A DNA stretch of 64,000 nucleotides from Burkholderiales bacterium Ga0077547 (GCA_001464195.1 LNEY01000012.1:62001-126000), one strand, 5' to 3'; counted from the stretch's first letter, positions 33,883-44,313 are shown. Notes: a model not told the origin generated them from the letters alone. Numbers and translations are program-made.

Positions 33883-34746
33883 ATGAGAATGGCGGGAATG
33901 AGAAGCCCAGATCACGCCACCCCCGCCGTGCAAGTGCTGGCACGCAGCTTCGCCGTGCTCGATGTGCTGGCGCGGCACCCGGGCGCGGTCCCCTTGAAGT
34001 TGATCAGCGAGCAGACTGGCTTGCACCCGTCGACGGCGCACCGCATCCTGAATGACCTTGTCGCGGGTCGACTGGTGGACCGGCCAGAATCAGGCACCTA
34101 TCGCCTGGGGATGCGGCTACTGGAGCTGGGAAACCTGGTCAAGGCGCGGCTGGATGTGCGCGAAGCCGCAATCAGGCCCATGCGCGAGCTCCACTTGTTG
34201 ACGCAGCAGCCAGTCAACCTGTCGATGAGACAAGGTGATGAAATCGTCTACATCGAGCGCGCGTACAGCGAGCGCTCAGGCATGCAGGTGGTGCGGGCAG
34301 TCGGCGGACGGGCGCCCTTGCATCTCACCTCGGTAGGCAAGCTGTTCCTGGCGCAGGACGACGCGCAGCGGGTGCGCGCGTATGTCACCCGCAGCGGGCT
34401 GATCGGCCATACGCGCAACAGCATCACAGATGTCTCGGCGCTGGAACGCGAGCTCTCGAACGTACTGGCCCGAGGCAGCGCACGCGATGACGAGGAACTG
34501 GAGCTGGGCGTGCGCTGTATGGCCTGCGGCATCTACGACGATCAGGGGCTTCTGGTGGCGGGTTTGTCGATTTCTGCGCCCGCAGATCGGCTCGAGGACA
34601 GCTGGCTGGAGCGGCTGCGCGAGACAGCCAACCTGATCTCATCTGCCCTGGGGCACCAGCGCTCGCCGCTGCCAATGGACGCGGTGTCTCAGGACTCCAC
34701 CAGGCGTGTCAGTGGCCGCACACCCAACAGTAAGCGTTCTCCATGA
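33883..34746 (+). CDS. IclR-family transcriptional regulator
   Basis: VQVLARSFAVLDVLARHPGAVPLKLISEQTGLHPSTAHRILNDLVAGRLVDRPESGTYRLG plus effector domain. Confidence 0.92.
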   Translation: MRMAGMRSPDHATPAVQVLARSFAVLDVLARHPGAVPLKLISEQTGLHPSTAHRILNDLVAGRLVDRPESGTYRLGMRLLELGNLVKARLDVREAAIRPMRELHLLTQQPVNLSMRQGDEIVYIERAYSERSGMQVVRAVGGRAPLHLTSVGKLFLAQDDAQRVRAYVTRSGLIGHTRNSITDVSALERELSNVLARGSARDDEELELGVRCMACGIYDDQGLLVAGLSISAPADRLEDSWLERLRETANLISSALGHQRSPLPMDAVSQDSTRRVSGRTPNSKRSP

Positions 34747-35761
34747 TCTGCGCGCCGGTCGCCGACAGGCGGCCGTGCTTCGTCACAGTCTCCCACCCAC
34801 GCGCGAAATTCGCACGGTCCTTGGCGGCCTCCTCGCGCGCATGCTGCTGGTCAGCCGGGCTCAACAGACCGCTGTCCGCCAGCGACTCCATGGCCCACGC
34901 CATGCGGGCGGAGACAAAGGTCGCGTGATAGATGCCGTCCATCGGCCGCGGGTCGGGCCGCAGCGGCGACACAAACAACTCGTGGTCGTCATTGAGCACC
35001 AGCGGTTCGTCGATGGTCAGCCCGAACAACAGACTGTGACCCGCTTCGTGCGCCAACACTTCGGCTATGGCAAGCGGTGTACGGTGGTGCGAGGGATTCA
35101 ACAGCAGCAGACCCCACAACTGGTAGTGTGATGCGCCATCGAACTCCATGGTGGCCCCCGCCGGGGCCTGGGCAAACAGCAACTCCGAAAGCAGCCCAGT
35201 GATCTCTCCGTGCAACTCCGGGGAGCCTGCCCGGAGCAATTCCAAGCCTTCGTTGACCAAGGCAGCGAAACGCTGTGCTGTCGCCTCGGGCACGGCCGAG
35301 AACTGCGAAATCTCGTCACCCATGCGCAGCGCGAGTACTGCCTCTAGAGCAGCCGAATCGGTGCTGCCCCAGCCTTGCATCACCAGTCCCGGTCGGCGCG
35401 GCTGAAGCGCAGAAAGCTGCTCCGCAGCCCACTGGGCTGCAGGCAGTTGGCCATCAAATAGCGAGCTGGCCAACTGAAAGTACAAACCAAATGCCCGGGG
35501 AGGCACGGCGAACCCCGCCGCCAGTAGCGCACGCGGCGGATTCAGCGCGTGCGCAATATGCGGTGCATCGCCAGCGCAGGCGTCGGCCAGGTGTGCCAAG
35601 CTCGACGCAAGTTCGAAATGCATCGCGGCATCAAGCGCACCGGCCCGTGCCGCAGAGGGCGCAAAAGCGAGTCGCTCCGCCGGCGGCGCTGCAACGCGCT
35701 CTTGCACGTGTGATGACGAGCAGGTCTCAGCCGCGAGCAGCGGGGCGCATCGCCTTGACAC
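34709..35761 (-). CDS. HEXXH-motif putative peptide-modification protein (mod_HExxH / TIGR04267-like)
   Basis: AEVLAHEAGHSLLFGLTIDEPL (HEAGH at 35036..35050), then PLRPDPRPMDGIYHATFVSARMAWAM, similar to the R.D.RP..G..H segment of the HEXXH domain family. True start uncertain (candidate GTG at 35707, ATG at 35623). Confidence 0.72.
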   Translation of the reverse strand: MSRRCAPLLAAETCSSSHVQERVAAPPAERLAFAPSAARAGALDAAMHFELASSLAHLADACAGDAPHIAHALNPPRALLAAGFAVPPRAFGLYFQLASSLFDGQLPAAQWAAEQLSALQPRRPGLVMQGWGSTDSAALEAVLALRMGDEISQFSAVPEATAQRFAALVNEGLELLRAGSPELHGEITGLLSELLFAQAPAGATMEFDGASHYQLWGLLLLNPSHHRTPLAIAEVLAHEAGHSLLFGLTIDEPLVLNDDHELFVSPLRPDPRPMDGIYHATFVSARMAWAMESLADSGLLSPADQQHAREEAAKDRANFARGWETVTKHGRLSATGAQIMENAYCWVCGH

Positions 35762-35906
35762 CTAGCTTCACACCCACCTTGGCGCCCAATTGCGTCATGA
35801 CTTTGCCTCCGACTTTGCCCGCGATTGCGGCAGCACTTGCCGTAGGCGCGTGTGAAATGAGCTTGAAACCGAGCAACTTCTTTGGATCGAGACGGACGCA
35901 GGTCAT
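35727..35906 (-). CDS. Candidate RiPP precursor peptide (59 aa; 61 aa if the upstream ATG at 35912 is used)
   Basis: MTCVRLDPKKLLGFKLISHAPTASAAAIAGKVGGKVMTQLGAKVGVKLGVKAMRPAARG; AAGGA Shine-Dalgarno 6 nt before ATGACC; adjacent to the HEXXH gene, same strand. Confidence 0.6.
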   Translation of the reverse strand: MTCVRLDPKKLLGFKLISHAPTASAAAIAGKVGGKVMTQLGAKVGVKLGVKAMRPAARG

Positions 35907-35986
35907 GGGCATTCCTTGGATGGTCTAGGATGGGACGAATGAGGGAAATCGCAACAACGCGATGACCGTAACACCAAATCTCCCTG

Positions 35987-36964
35987 ATGGTCAACTTCCG
36001 TGCCCGGCGCCTGATTTATGTTTGCAGTCGCGACCATGCATACACCTTCGGCGAGCTGCCCAAGCAGTTGCGAGAGCTTGGCGTCTCCGCTCGTGTACTC
36101 AGCTACGAAACGCTGTGGGGTTGCAAGCTATTGCCTCGCGGGACTTACGTGATGACTGATTTCGATCGGCTCTCGCCGGCCGAGCACGAAATCGCCGGGC
36201 ACTTGTACGACCACCTTCGAGACGCTGGCTTGCCCGTGTTGAACAACCCGCGCCACTACCGACCGCGAGACAGCCTGCTGAAGTTACTGCATGCGGAGGG
36301 CCTCAACGGGTTCACCTGTTATTTGCCTTGCTCGGGTGAACGCCCGCGGCGATTTCCGGTGTTCTTGCGCACGATCGCCGCGCACCGCGGAACCTTGAGC
36401 GATCTGTTGCACGACCAGGCCTCGGCCGATGCAGCCTTGTTCGAGGCCATCGACCGTGGTTTTCTGCTTCGCGACCTGGTCTTCGTCGAGTACGCCGCCG
36501 AGCCACAAGCCGACACCGGCAGCTTCCAGAAGCATGCGGCGTTTCGCGTTGGCCCTCACATCGTCCGAGCCAACACCGTGAACGATGCAGGCTGGATGGC
36601 CAAGACAGGCACGGAGGGTATCGCGTCAGCCGAGCAGTACGTGGTCGAGCGCGCGGAGATGGACGACTACCCGCACCGCCACTTCGCGATGCAGGTGTTC
36701 GAGCTCGCCGGGCTCGAGTTCGGACGGCTCGACTTCGGCATCGTCGCAGGGCGTCCTCAGGCTTACGAAATCAACACCAACCCGATGATGAAGCTGAGCC
36801 TGGCGCACCCCAATCTCATTCGAAGAGAAACATTGGGACTGGTCAGATCGCGCTTGGCGTCTGCCTTGGCGGACATGACTCAGCCCGTTTCCTGGCTCCC
36901 GCTGCGCGTCCCGAAGTACTTCAAGAAGCGCATCATCATCGGCCACCGGCCAAGACGGTTTTAA
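35987..36964 (+). CDS. ATP-grasp-like ligase / glutathione synthetase-like fold protein
   Basis: VLNNPRHYRPRDSLLKLLHAEGLNGFTCYLP...DLVFVEYAAEP...LEFGRLDFGIVAGRPQAYEINTNPMMKLS; EINTNP (36767..36784) resembles the ATP-grasp Mg/ATP-binding end motif. Confidence 0.68.
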   Translation: MVNFRARRLIYVCSRDHAYTFGELPKQLRELGVSARVLSYETLWGCKLLPRGTYVMTDFDRLSPAEHEIAGHLYDHLRDAGLPVLNNPRHYRPRDSLLKLLHAEGLNGFTCYLPCSGERPRRFPVFLRTIAAHRGTLSDLLHDQASADAALFEAIDRGFLLRDLVFVEYAAEPQADTGSFQKHAAFRVGPHIVRANTVNDAGWMAKTGTEGIASAEQYVVERAEMDDYPHRHFAMQVFELAGLEFGRLDFGIVAGRPQAYEINTNPMMKLSLAHPNLIRRETLGLVRSRLASALADMTQPVSWLPLRVPKYFKKRIIIGHRPRRF

Positions 36965-36967
36965 TGG

Positions 36968-38017
36968 TCAGTATGCGGCCTTCGGGGCCTTGGTGTTGAT
37001 CCACTTTCGCACGCGCTCGGCGTCAGCAAGCCGCGTGTAGCGTCCGCTGGAATCGAGAAACACCATGATCAGCTTGCGGCCCGCCATGCTGGCTTGCATG
37101 ACCAGACACCGACCCGCTTCGGAGATGTAGCCAGTCTTCTGCAAACCAATTTCCCACGTCGGGTTGCTGACCAGCCTGTTGGTGTTGTGGAACTGAAGCT
37201 GACGGCGCCCCACGTCGACCTGGTACTCAGGAGACGTGGACAGCTCGCGTATCAGAGGATGGGTGTGGGCCAGCTTGACCAGAGTCGCCAGATCATGGGC
37301 GCTGGACCGGTTCTGACTCGACAAGCCCGTCGGCTCGACATAGCGCGTGTCCGACATGCCCAGCAACTGCGCCCTCGCATTCATCGCTGAAACGAAGGCA
37401 GGCAACCCACCCGGGTAATTACGGCCGAGCGCATGCGCAGCGCGATTCTCTGAAGCCATCAACGCCAAGTGAAGCATCTCCTCACGCGTGAGCTGCGTGC
37501 CGACATGGAGGCGCGAGCGGCTGCCCTTTTCGGTGTCGACATCGTCCTGTGTGACGGTCAGCACCTCATCAAGCGGCAATCCAGCGTCCGTGACAACCAC
37601 CGCGGTCATCAACTTGGTGATGGATGCGATCGGCAGCACTGCTTCGGAATTCTTGCTAAACAGGACTTCGTCGGTCTCCTGGTCCACCACCAGCGCCACG
37701 CTCGATTTCAGGTCAAGCTGGTCGCGGGTCGCTCGCAGGCCGGCCAGTTCGCCCATCGACGGCTTGAGCGGCACCGCTCGGACCACCGCTCGCCGTTTGA
37801 CCGCGCGGGTTGGTTTGCCAACCAGCCGTGTCTTCACCCGGTTTGTCCGAACCGTGCTGCGCACTGCGGGTCGCGGCGCGAGTTGCTTCTTTTTCGCTGC
37901 CGATCGACCCGCTGAGGCGGAGGTTCCATCACTGGCGGCCTGCACTGGCTGCGGTGCGGCGAACACCACGGTAGTCGAGAAGAGCACTGCGAGCCAATAG
38001 CGGGATAGTGATGTCAC
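36968..38017 (-). CDS. pbpG: D-alanyl-D-alanine endopeptidase (PBP7 / PbpG type)
   Basis: PIASITKLMTAVVVTDAGLPLDEVLTV (SxxK), SENRAAHALGRNYPGG (SxN), LQKTGYISEAGRC (KTG). Confidence 0.92.
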   Translation of the reverse strand: MTSLSRYWLAVLFSTTVVFAAPQPVQAASDGTSASAGRSAAKKKQLAPRPAVRSTVRTNRVKTRLVGKPTRAVKRRAVVRAVPLKPSMGELAGLRATRDQLDLKSSVALVVDQETDEVLFSKNSEAVLPIASITKLMTAVVVTDAGLPLDEVLTVTQDDVDTEKGSRSRLHVGTQLTREEMLHLALMASENRAAHALGRNYPGGLPAFVSAMNARAQLLGMSDTRYVEPTGLSSQNRSSAHDLATLVKLAHTHPLIRELSTSPEYQVDVGRRQLQFHNTNRLVSNPTWEIGLQKTGYISEAGRCLVMQASMAGRKLIMVFLDSSGRYTRLADAERVRKWINTKAPKAAY

Positions 38018-38137
38018 AGATGCCTCGATTCCGACCGTGGTTAAAAGTGTAGGTCACCCCAAAAAAATGCGCAATATCAAAAAGTTACGTCACTTTCCTA
38101 AAGTGCCTTGTACAACTTCGGCCGTCGTGGTCTCACC

Positions 38138-39679
38138 TCACCCCTGTGCGGCCACCCGCTCCGTGGTGCTGTGCAGCTTGTTCAGGGCCGACAGATACGC
38201 TTTCGCTGATGCAACGACGATGTCCGGATCCGAGCCGACACCATTGACGACACGGCCGGCCAGCTGCAGGCGCACCGTCACCTCGCCCTGAGATTCTGTG
38301 CTGCCGGATGTGATGGCATTCACCGAATAGAGCAGCAATTCCGCGCCGGTTTTGAGCTTGGACTCAATCGCCTTCAGGCTGGCATCAACCGGCCCGTTGC
38401 CATGGCCCTCGGCATGCAGCTCCGTCGCTCCTGCCGCGAAGGCGACCCGGGCATGCGGGCGCTCACCGGTCTCCGAACGCTGCGACAACGAAAGCAGACG
38501 GTAGAACTCCTGCTCGGTGGTGACAGACTCGTCCATCACCAACGCGGTGATGTCCTCGTCGAAGATTTCGCTCTTGCGGTCGGCCAGTTCCTTGAACTTC
38601 GCAAACGCGGCGTTGACTTCAGTTTCAGACGCCAGCTCGATGCCGAGATCGTGCAAGCGTTGTTTGAAGGCGTTGCGCCCGGACAGCTTGCCGAGAACGA
38701 TCTTGTTGGCCGCCCAGCCGACGTCTTCAGCGCGCATGATTTCGTAGGTGTCGCGGGCCTTCAACACGCCATCCTGGTGGATGCCAGAGGCATGCGCGAA
38801 GGCATTCGCCCCCACCACGGCCTTGTTCGGCTGCACCACAAAGCCTGTGGTCTGCGCCACCAGCCTGGACGCAGGGACGATCTGTGAAGCATCGATGCCA
38901 ACCTCGAGCCCGAAATGGTCTCGACGGGTACGCACGGCCATCACCACCTCTTCCAGGGCGCAGTTGCCGGCGCGCTCACCCAGGCCGTTGATCGTGCACT
39001 CGATCTGCCGCGCACCACCAATCTTCACCCCGGCCAGCGAGTTGGCTACCGCCATACCGAGGTCGTTGTGACAGTGCACCGACCAGACGGCCTTGTCAGC
39101 GTTGGGAATGCGGGTGCGCAAGTCGAGGATGAAGTTGCCGTACAGCTCAGGAATCGCGTAGCCGACGGTGTCGGGAATGTTGATCGTGGTGGCACCTTCA
39201 GCAATCACGGCTTCGAGCACGCGGCACAGGAAGTCAGGATCGGAGCGGTAGCCGTCTTCAGGCGAAAACTCGACATCACTGGTCAGGTTGCGTGCGAAGC
39301 GCACCGCAAGCCTGGCCTGCTCGAACACCTGATCGGGCGTCATGCGCAACTTCTTCTCCATATGCAATGCGCTGGTCGCGAGGAAGAGATGGATGCGCGT
39401 GGAGGCGCCGCCCTTGAGCGCCTCCGCGGCGCGCGCGATGTCCTTGTCGTTGGCCCGAGCCAGCGAGCACACCGTGCTGTCCTTGATCGCCTGGGCAATG
39501 GCCTTGACCGCTTCGAAGTCTCCGTTCGACGAAGCCGCGAACCCGGCCTCGATCACGTCAACCTTCAGGCGCTCCAGCTGCCGGGCGATGCGCAGCTTTT
39601 CGTCGCGGGTCATCGAAGCGCCTGGAGATTGCTCGCCATCACGCAAGGTGGTGTCGAAGATGATGAGTTTGTCGGCCAT
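38138..39679 (-). CDS. leuA: 2-isopropylmalate synthase
   Basis: [58 protein letters not shown]. Confidence 0.97.
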   Translation of the reverse strand: MADKLIIFDTTLRDGEQSPGASMTRDEKLRIARQLERLKVDVIEAGFAASSNGDFEAVKAIAQAIKDSTVCSLARANDKDIARAAEALKGGASTRIHLFLATSALHMEKKLRMTPDQVFEQARLAVRFARNLTSDVEFSPEDGYRSDPDFLCRVLEAVIAEGATTINIPDTVGYAIPELYGNFILDLRTRIPNADKAVWSVHCHNDLGMAVANSLAGVKIGGARQIECTINGLGERAGNCALEEVVMAVRTRRDHFGLEVGIDASQIVPASRLVAQTTGFVVQPNKAVVGANAFAHASGIHQDGVLKARDTYEIMRAEDVGWAANKIVLGKLSGRNAFKQRLHDLGIELASETEVNAAFAKFKELADRKSEIFDEDITALVMDESVTTEQEFYRLLSLSQRSETGERPHARVAFAAGATELHAEGHGNGPVDASLKAIESKLKTGAELLLYSVNAITSGSTESQGEVTVRLQLAGRVVNGVGSDPDIVVASAKAYLSALNKLHSTTERVAAQG

Positions 39680-39720
39680 GGTCTTGATCCTCAGATGACG
39701 TGAACGGAAAGTGATTGCGC

Positions 39721-39756
39721 AAAACAAAACGGCCCGCTGCGTATGCAAGCGGGCCG
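39721..39756 (-). terminator. Terminator/attenuator hairpin in leuA leader
   Basis: Minus strand CGGCCCGCT...AGCGGGCCG (9-bp perfect outer stem, 39730-39756) followed by TTTTGTTTT. Confidence 0.75.
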
Positions 39757-39785
39757 GCGAAACGAAAACGATGAGACGTGAACGG

Positions 39786-39845
39786 TCAGCGAGCCCTGAG
39801 GGTCCCCGGCAGTAGCGTCAGCAGTGCGTTGTCGAACGAATTCAT
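39786..39845 (-). CDS. Candidate leuA leader peptide [19 protein letters not shown] (19 aa, 5 Leu)
   Basis: Short ORF with CTG CTG ACG CTA CTG run, followed by a strong terminator hairpin and then leuA. Confidence 0.6.
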   Translation of the reverse strand: MNSFDNALLTLLPGTLRAR

Positions 39846-39868
39846 GGCTGAAATGTAGCACGTGGTTG

Positions 39869-40705
39869 TCAACGGTGCAGGCCCTGCTCTTCGGGCTCAT
39901 CGGTCGAGGTGGCGATCACGCTGACCGGCCGACCCTTCAGTCGCCGCCAGACATAAACACCATAGCCCGAGCCTGCATAAAGGCAGAACACAGCGAACAA
40001 CACGATCGGTGGATGCAGGTTGATCAGCGCGATCGCTAACGCCAGCGCCACGATGACGATGAACGGTACGGTGCGCTTCAAGCTGAACTCCTTGAAGCTG
40101 TAGAACGGCAGGTTGGTGACCATCGTCAGCCCCGCGATCAAGGTCAACGCCATGGCCAAGCCAGCCAGCCAGCCATGCATGTCGGACTGCTGGTAGCCGG
40201 CGTCGTCCATGAGCCAGATGAAGCCCATGACCAGAGCGGCCGCGGCCGGGCTCGGCAGACCCTGGAAGAACCGCTTGTCAACGACGGTGAGATTGGTGTT
40301 GAAGCGGGCCAGTCGCAGCGCGGCGCAGGCGCAGTAGACAAAGGCGGCGACCCAGCCCGCCTTTCCCATGCCCTTCAATGCCCACTCATAGACGATCAAG
40401 GCTGGCGCCGCACCAAAGGACACCATGTCGGACAGGCTGTCCATCTGTTCGCCAAAAGTGCTCTGGGTGTTCGTCATGCGCGCGACGCGGCCATCAAGGC
40501 TGTCGAGCACCATCGCGCAGAAGACCCCCACGGCCGCCTGCTCGAAGCGTCCGTTCATCGCCATCACGATGGCATAAAAGCCACCGAACAGAGCCGCCAG
40601 CGTGACCAGATTGGGCAGCACATAGACGCCTTTGCGACGTCGCCGCAACGGGCTGTCGTCACCCTCTGGCTCGGGAGATGGGTCGTCTGTGCCGCTCGTG
40701 TTCAT
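39869..40705 (-). CDS. pssA: CDP-diacylglycerol--serine O-phosphatidyltransferase
   Basis: DSLDGRVARMTNTQSTFGEQMDSLSDMVSFGAAPALIVYEW (CDP-alcohol phosphatidyltransferase motif). Confidence 0.94.
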   Translation of the reverse strand: MNTSGTDDPSPEPEGDDSPLRRRRKGVYVLPNLVTLAALFGGFYAIVMAMNGRFEQAAVGVFCAMVLDSLDGRVARMTNTQSTFGEQMDSLSDMVSFGAAPALIVYEWALKGMGKAGWVAAFVYCACAALRLARFNTNLTVVDKRFFQGLPSPAAAALVMGFIWLMDDAGYQQSDMHGWLAGLAMALTLIAGLTMVTNLPFYSFKEFSLKRTVPFIVIVALALAIALINLHPPIVLFAVFCLYAGSGYGVYVWRRLKGRPVSVIATSTDEPEEQGLHR

Positions 40706-40732
40706 TCGAAGCAGGATACCGCAGGGGGACAT

Positions 40733-40761
40733 GAAAAAGCCGCAAGGTGACCCTCGCGGCT
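40733..40761 (-). terminator. Terminator-like hairpin downstream of ilvC
   Basis: Minus strand AGCCGCGAGG-GTCA-CCTTGCGGCT followed by TTTTTC. Confidence 0.6.
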
Positions 40762-40797
40762 GATGGCTCTGGGGTGGTCACGTGGACCGCGTATGCC

Positions 40798-41829
<1,032 letters not shown>

Positions 41830-41862
41830 TCAGATGTTGGGAATTCGGGGGGGATGCGGGGG

Positions 41863-42354
41863 TCAAACGCGCAAGATGCGCTCTCCGCGCCCGATCCCGC
41901 TGGTACCGGTGCGCACGGTCTCAAGAATCGCGGCACGGTCAATGGCCTCGATGAATGCATCGAGCTTGGACGAATCGCCCGTCAGCTCGATGGTGTAGCT
42001 CTTTTCGGTCACGTCGATGATGCGGCCACGGAAGATGTCGGCCATGCGCATCATCTCGTCGCGTTCCTTGCCGACCGCGCGCACCTTGATGAGCATCAGC
42101 TCGCGTTCGGTGTAGGCGCCTTCGGTCAGGTCAACCACCTTGACCACTTCAATCAGACGGTTCAGGTGCTTGGTGATTTGCTCGATCACGTCACTGGAAC
42201 CGGTGGTGACGATGGTCATGCGCGACAACGATGGATCTTCGGTGGGCGCGACCGTCAGGCTCTCGATGTTGTAGGCGCGGGCAGAAAACAGCCCGACCAC
42301 GCGCGACAGCGCGCCGGCTTCGTTTTCCAGCAGCAAGGCAATGATGTGTTTCAT
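41863..42354 (-). CDS. ilvH: Acetolactate synthase small subunit
   Basis: MKHIIALLLENEAGALSRVVGLFSARAYNIESLTVAPTEDPSLSRMTIVT. Confidence 0.97.
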   Translation of the reverse strand: MKHIIALLLENEAGALSRVVGLFSARAYNIESLTVAPTEDPSLSRMTIVTTGSSDVIEQITKHLNRLIEVVKVVDLTEGAYTERELMLIKVRAVGKERDEMMRMADIFRGRIIDVTEKSYTIELTGDSSKLDAFIEAIDRAAILETVRTGTSGIGRGERILRV

Positions 42355-42376
42355 GTTCGTTGTGGGCCCACGGTCG

Positions 42377-42512
42377 GGTGTCTGGCGGCGGTAGCCGCCG
42401 ACACCGTGTGTGCGGCCTGAAGCAGTGGATGGATCCGATTCGATGCGATGCGATGAAGGTCTCAGCGTGATGCAGCGATTCGCCGGTGTGTCAGCCCGCG
42501 CGGTAACGCGGG
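42377..42512 (-). promoter_or_regulatory. Structured leader between ilvB and ilvH (candidate cis-regulatory RNA)
   Basis: Two hairpins: ggtgtc-t-ggcggc/ggta/gccgcc-gacacc (42377-42405) and cccgcg/cggtaa/cgcggg (42495-42512) in a 180-bp ilvB-ilvH gap. Confidence 0.45.
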
Positions 42513-42534
42513 GGTGGCATCGGCGTTCAGCGCC

Positions 42535-44313
42535 TCACAGGTCTTCGGAGCCCAACAACATCTCGGTGATGCCCTTACCCGCCTTGACCATCGGCCAGAC
42601 GTTCTCTTCCTGGTCGGTGCGAATGTCGAGGAAGACTGTCCGATCCTTCAATCGGATGGCTTCGCGCAATGCACCTTCCACATCGGCGGGCTTCTCGACC
42701 TTCAGACCCACATGGCCGTAGGCCTCGGCGAGCTTGACGAAGTCAGGCAACGCGTCCATGTAGCTGTGCGAGTAGCGGCCGCCATAGTCGAGTTGCTGCC
42801 ACTGCCGCACCATGCCCAGGTAGCGGTTGTTCAGCGAGATCACCTTGACCGGCGTGTCGTATTGCTTGCAGGTCGACAACTCCTGGATGCACATCTGGAT
42901 CGAGCCCTCGCCCGTGACGCAGAAAACATCCGCGTCGGGCTTCGCTAGCTTGATGCCCATCGCGTACGGGAGACCAACGCCCATCGTCCCCAGCCCGCCA
43001 GAGTTGATCCAGCGACGCGGCTCGTCGAAGCGGTAATACTGCGCGGCCCACATCTGGTGCTGGCCGACGTCTGAGGTGATGTATGCGTCGGAGTCCTTGG
43101 TCAGCTCCCACAGCTTCTCGATCACGTATTGCGGCTTGATCACCACATCGCTGTTCGTGTACTTGAGGCACTCACGGCCGCGCCAGTCGGAAATCTGCGA
43201 CCACCACGCACCGAGCGCGTTGGCATCCGGGCGGGCTTGCGCGTCCTTGATCTGCGCGATCAGTTCCTGCAGCACCTCCTTCACGTCACCGACGATCGGG
43301 ATGTCGACCTTGACGCGCTTCGAAATCGACGAGGGATCGATGTCGACATGGATGATCTTGCGTTGCACCGTGGCGAAGTGCGCAGGGTTGCCGATCACGC
43401 GATCGTCGAACCGGGCACCAACAGCCAGCAGGACATCGCAGTTCTGCATCGTCATGTTGGCTTCGTAGGTGCCGTGCATGCCCAGCATGCCCAGAAACTT
43501 CGGGTCGCTCGATGGGTAGGCGCCCAAACCCATCAGCGTGTTGGTGCAGGGGAATCCGAGCAGATTCACCAGTTCCCGCAGTTCACTGGACGCGTTGCCA
43601 AGGACCACCCCGCCGCCGCTGTAAATGTAGGGGCGCTTCGAGGCAAGCAGCAGTTGCACCGCCTTGCGAATCTGTCCGGCGTGCCCCTTGCGCACCGGGC
43701 TGTACGAGCGCATTTCCAGACTCGCCGGATAGGCGAACGGCGCGCTATTCACCGACACGTCCTTCGGAATATCAACCACCACCGGGCCAGGACGGCCAGT
43801 ACGGGCGATGTGGAAGGCTTTCTTCAGTGTGAGCGCGAGGTCGCGCACATCCTTGACCAGGAAATTGTGCTTGACGATCGGGCGTGTGATGCCCACGGTG
43901 TCGCATTCCTGAAATGCATCGAGGCCGATCGCCTGCGTCGGCACCTGCCCGGTGATGATCACCATCGGGATGCTGTCCATGTAGGCGGTCGCGATACCGG
44001 TGATCGCATTGGTCACACCAGGGCCCGAAGTGACCAGCGCCACACCGACTTCACCCGAAGCGCGCGCATAACCATCAGCCGCATGCACCGCCGCCTGTTC
44101 ATGGCGCACCAGCACATGCTCAATCGTGTTTTGCTTGTAAAGCGCGTCGTAGATGTAGAGGACGGCACCACCCGGGTAGCCCCACAAGAACTTGACGTTC
44201 TCAGCCTGAAGGCAGCGAACCAGTATTTCGGCGCCGTTGGGATCGGTGGGAGGGGAGCCTTGCGAAGCGGGCGCCATCGCGGCGCGCTTGACTTCAGCGT
44301 CTGACATGTCCAT
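42535..44313 (-). CDS. ilvB: Acetolactate synthase large subunit
   Basis: [61 protein letters not shown]; ThDP-enzyme region. Confidence 0.97.
   Translation of the reverse strand: MDMSDAEVKRAAMAPASQGSPPTDPNGAEILVRCLQAENVKFLWGYPGGAVLYIYDALYKQNTIEHVLVRHEQAAVHAADGYARASGEVGVALVTSGPGVTNAITGIATAYMDSIPMVIITGQVPTQAIGLDAFQECDTVGITRPIVKHNFLVKDVRDLALTLKKAFHIARTGRPGPVVVDIPKDVSVNSAPFAYPASLEMRSYSPVRKGHAGQIRKAVQLLLASKRPYIYSGGGVVLGNASSELRELVNLLGFPCTNTLMGLGAYPSSDPKFLGMLGMHGTYEANMTMQNCDVLLAVGARFDDRVIGNPAHFATVQRKIIHVDIDPSSISKRVKVDIPIVGDVKEVLQELIAQIKDAQARPDANALGAWWSQISDWRGRECLKYTNSDVVIKPQYVIEKLWELTKDSDAYITSDVGQHQMWAAQYYRFDEPRRWINSGGLGTMGVGLPYAMGIKLAKPDADVFCVTGEGSIQMCIQELSTCKQYDTPVKVISLNNRYLGMVRQWQQLDYGGRYSHSYMDALPDFVKLAEAYGHVGLKVEKPADVEGALREAIRLKDRTVFLDIRTDQEENVWPMVKAGKGITEMLLGSEDL

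Noticed and set aside
35962-36159. Alternative ORF overlapping the ATP-grasp-like start
   Set aside because: Short, different frame, no domain; the 325-aa frame has clear ATP-grasp-like motifs.
42438-42456. Short tandem cgatgcgatgcgatg
   Set aside because: Only about three 5-nt units; too short to call a functional repeat.
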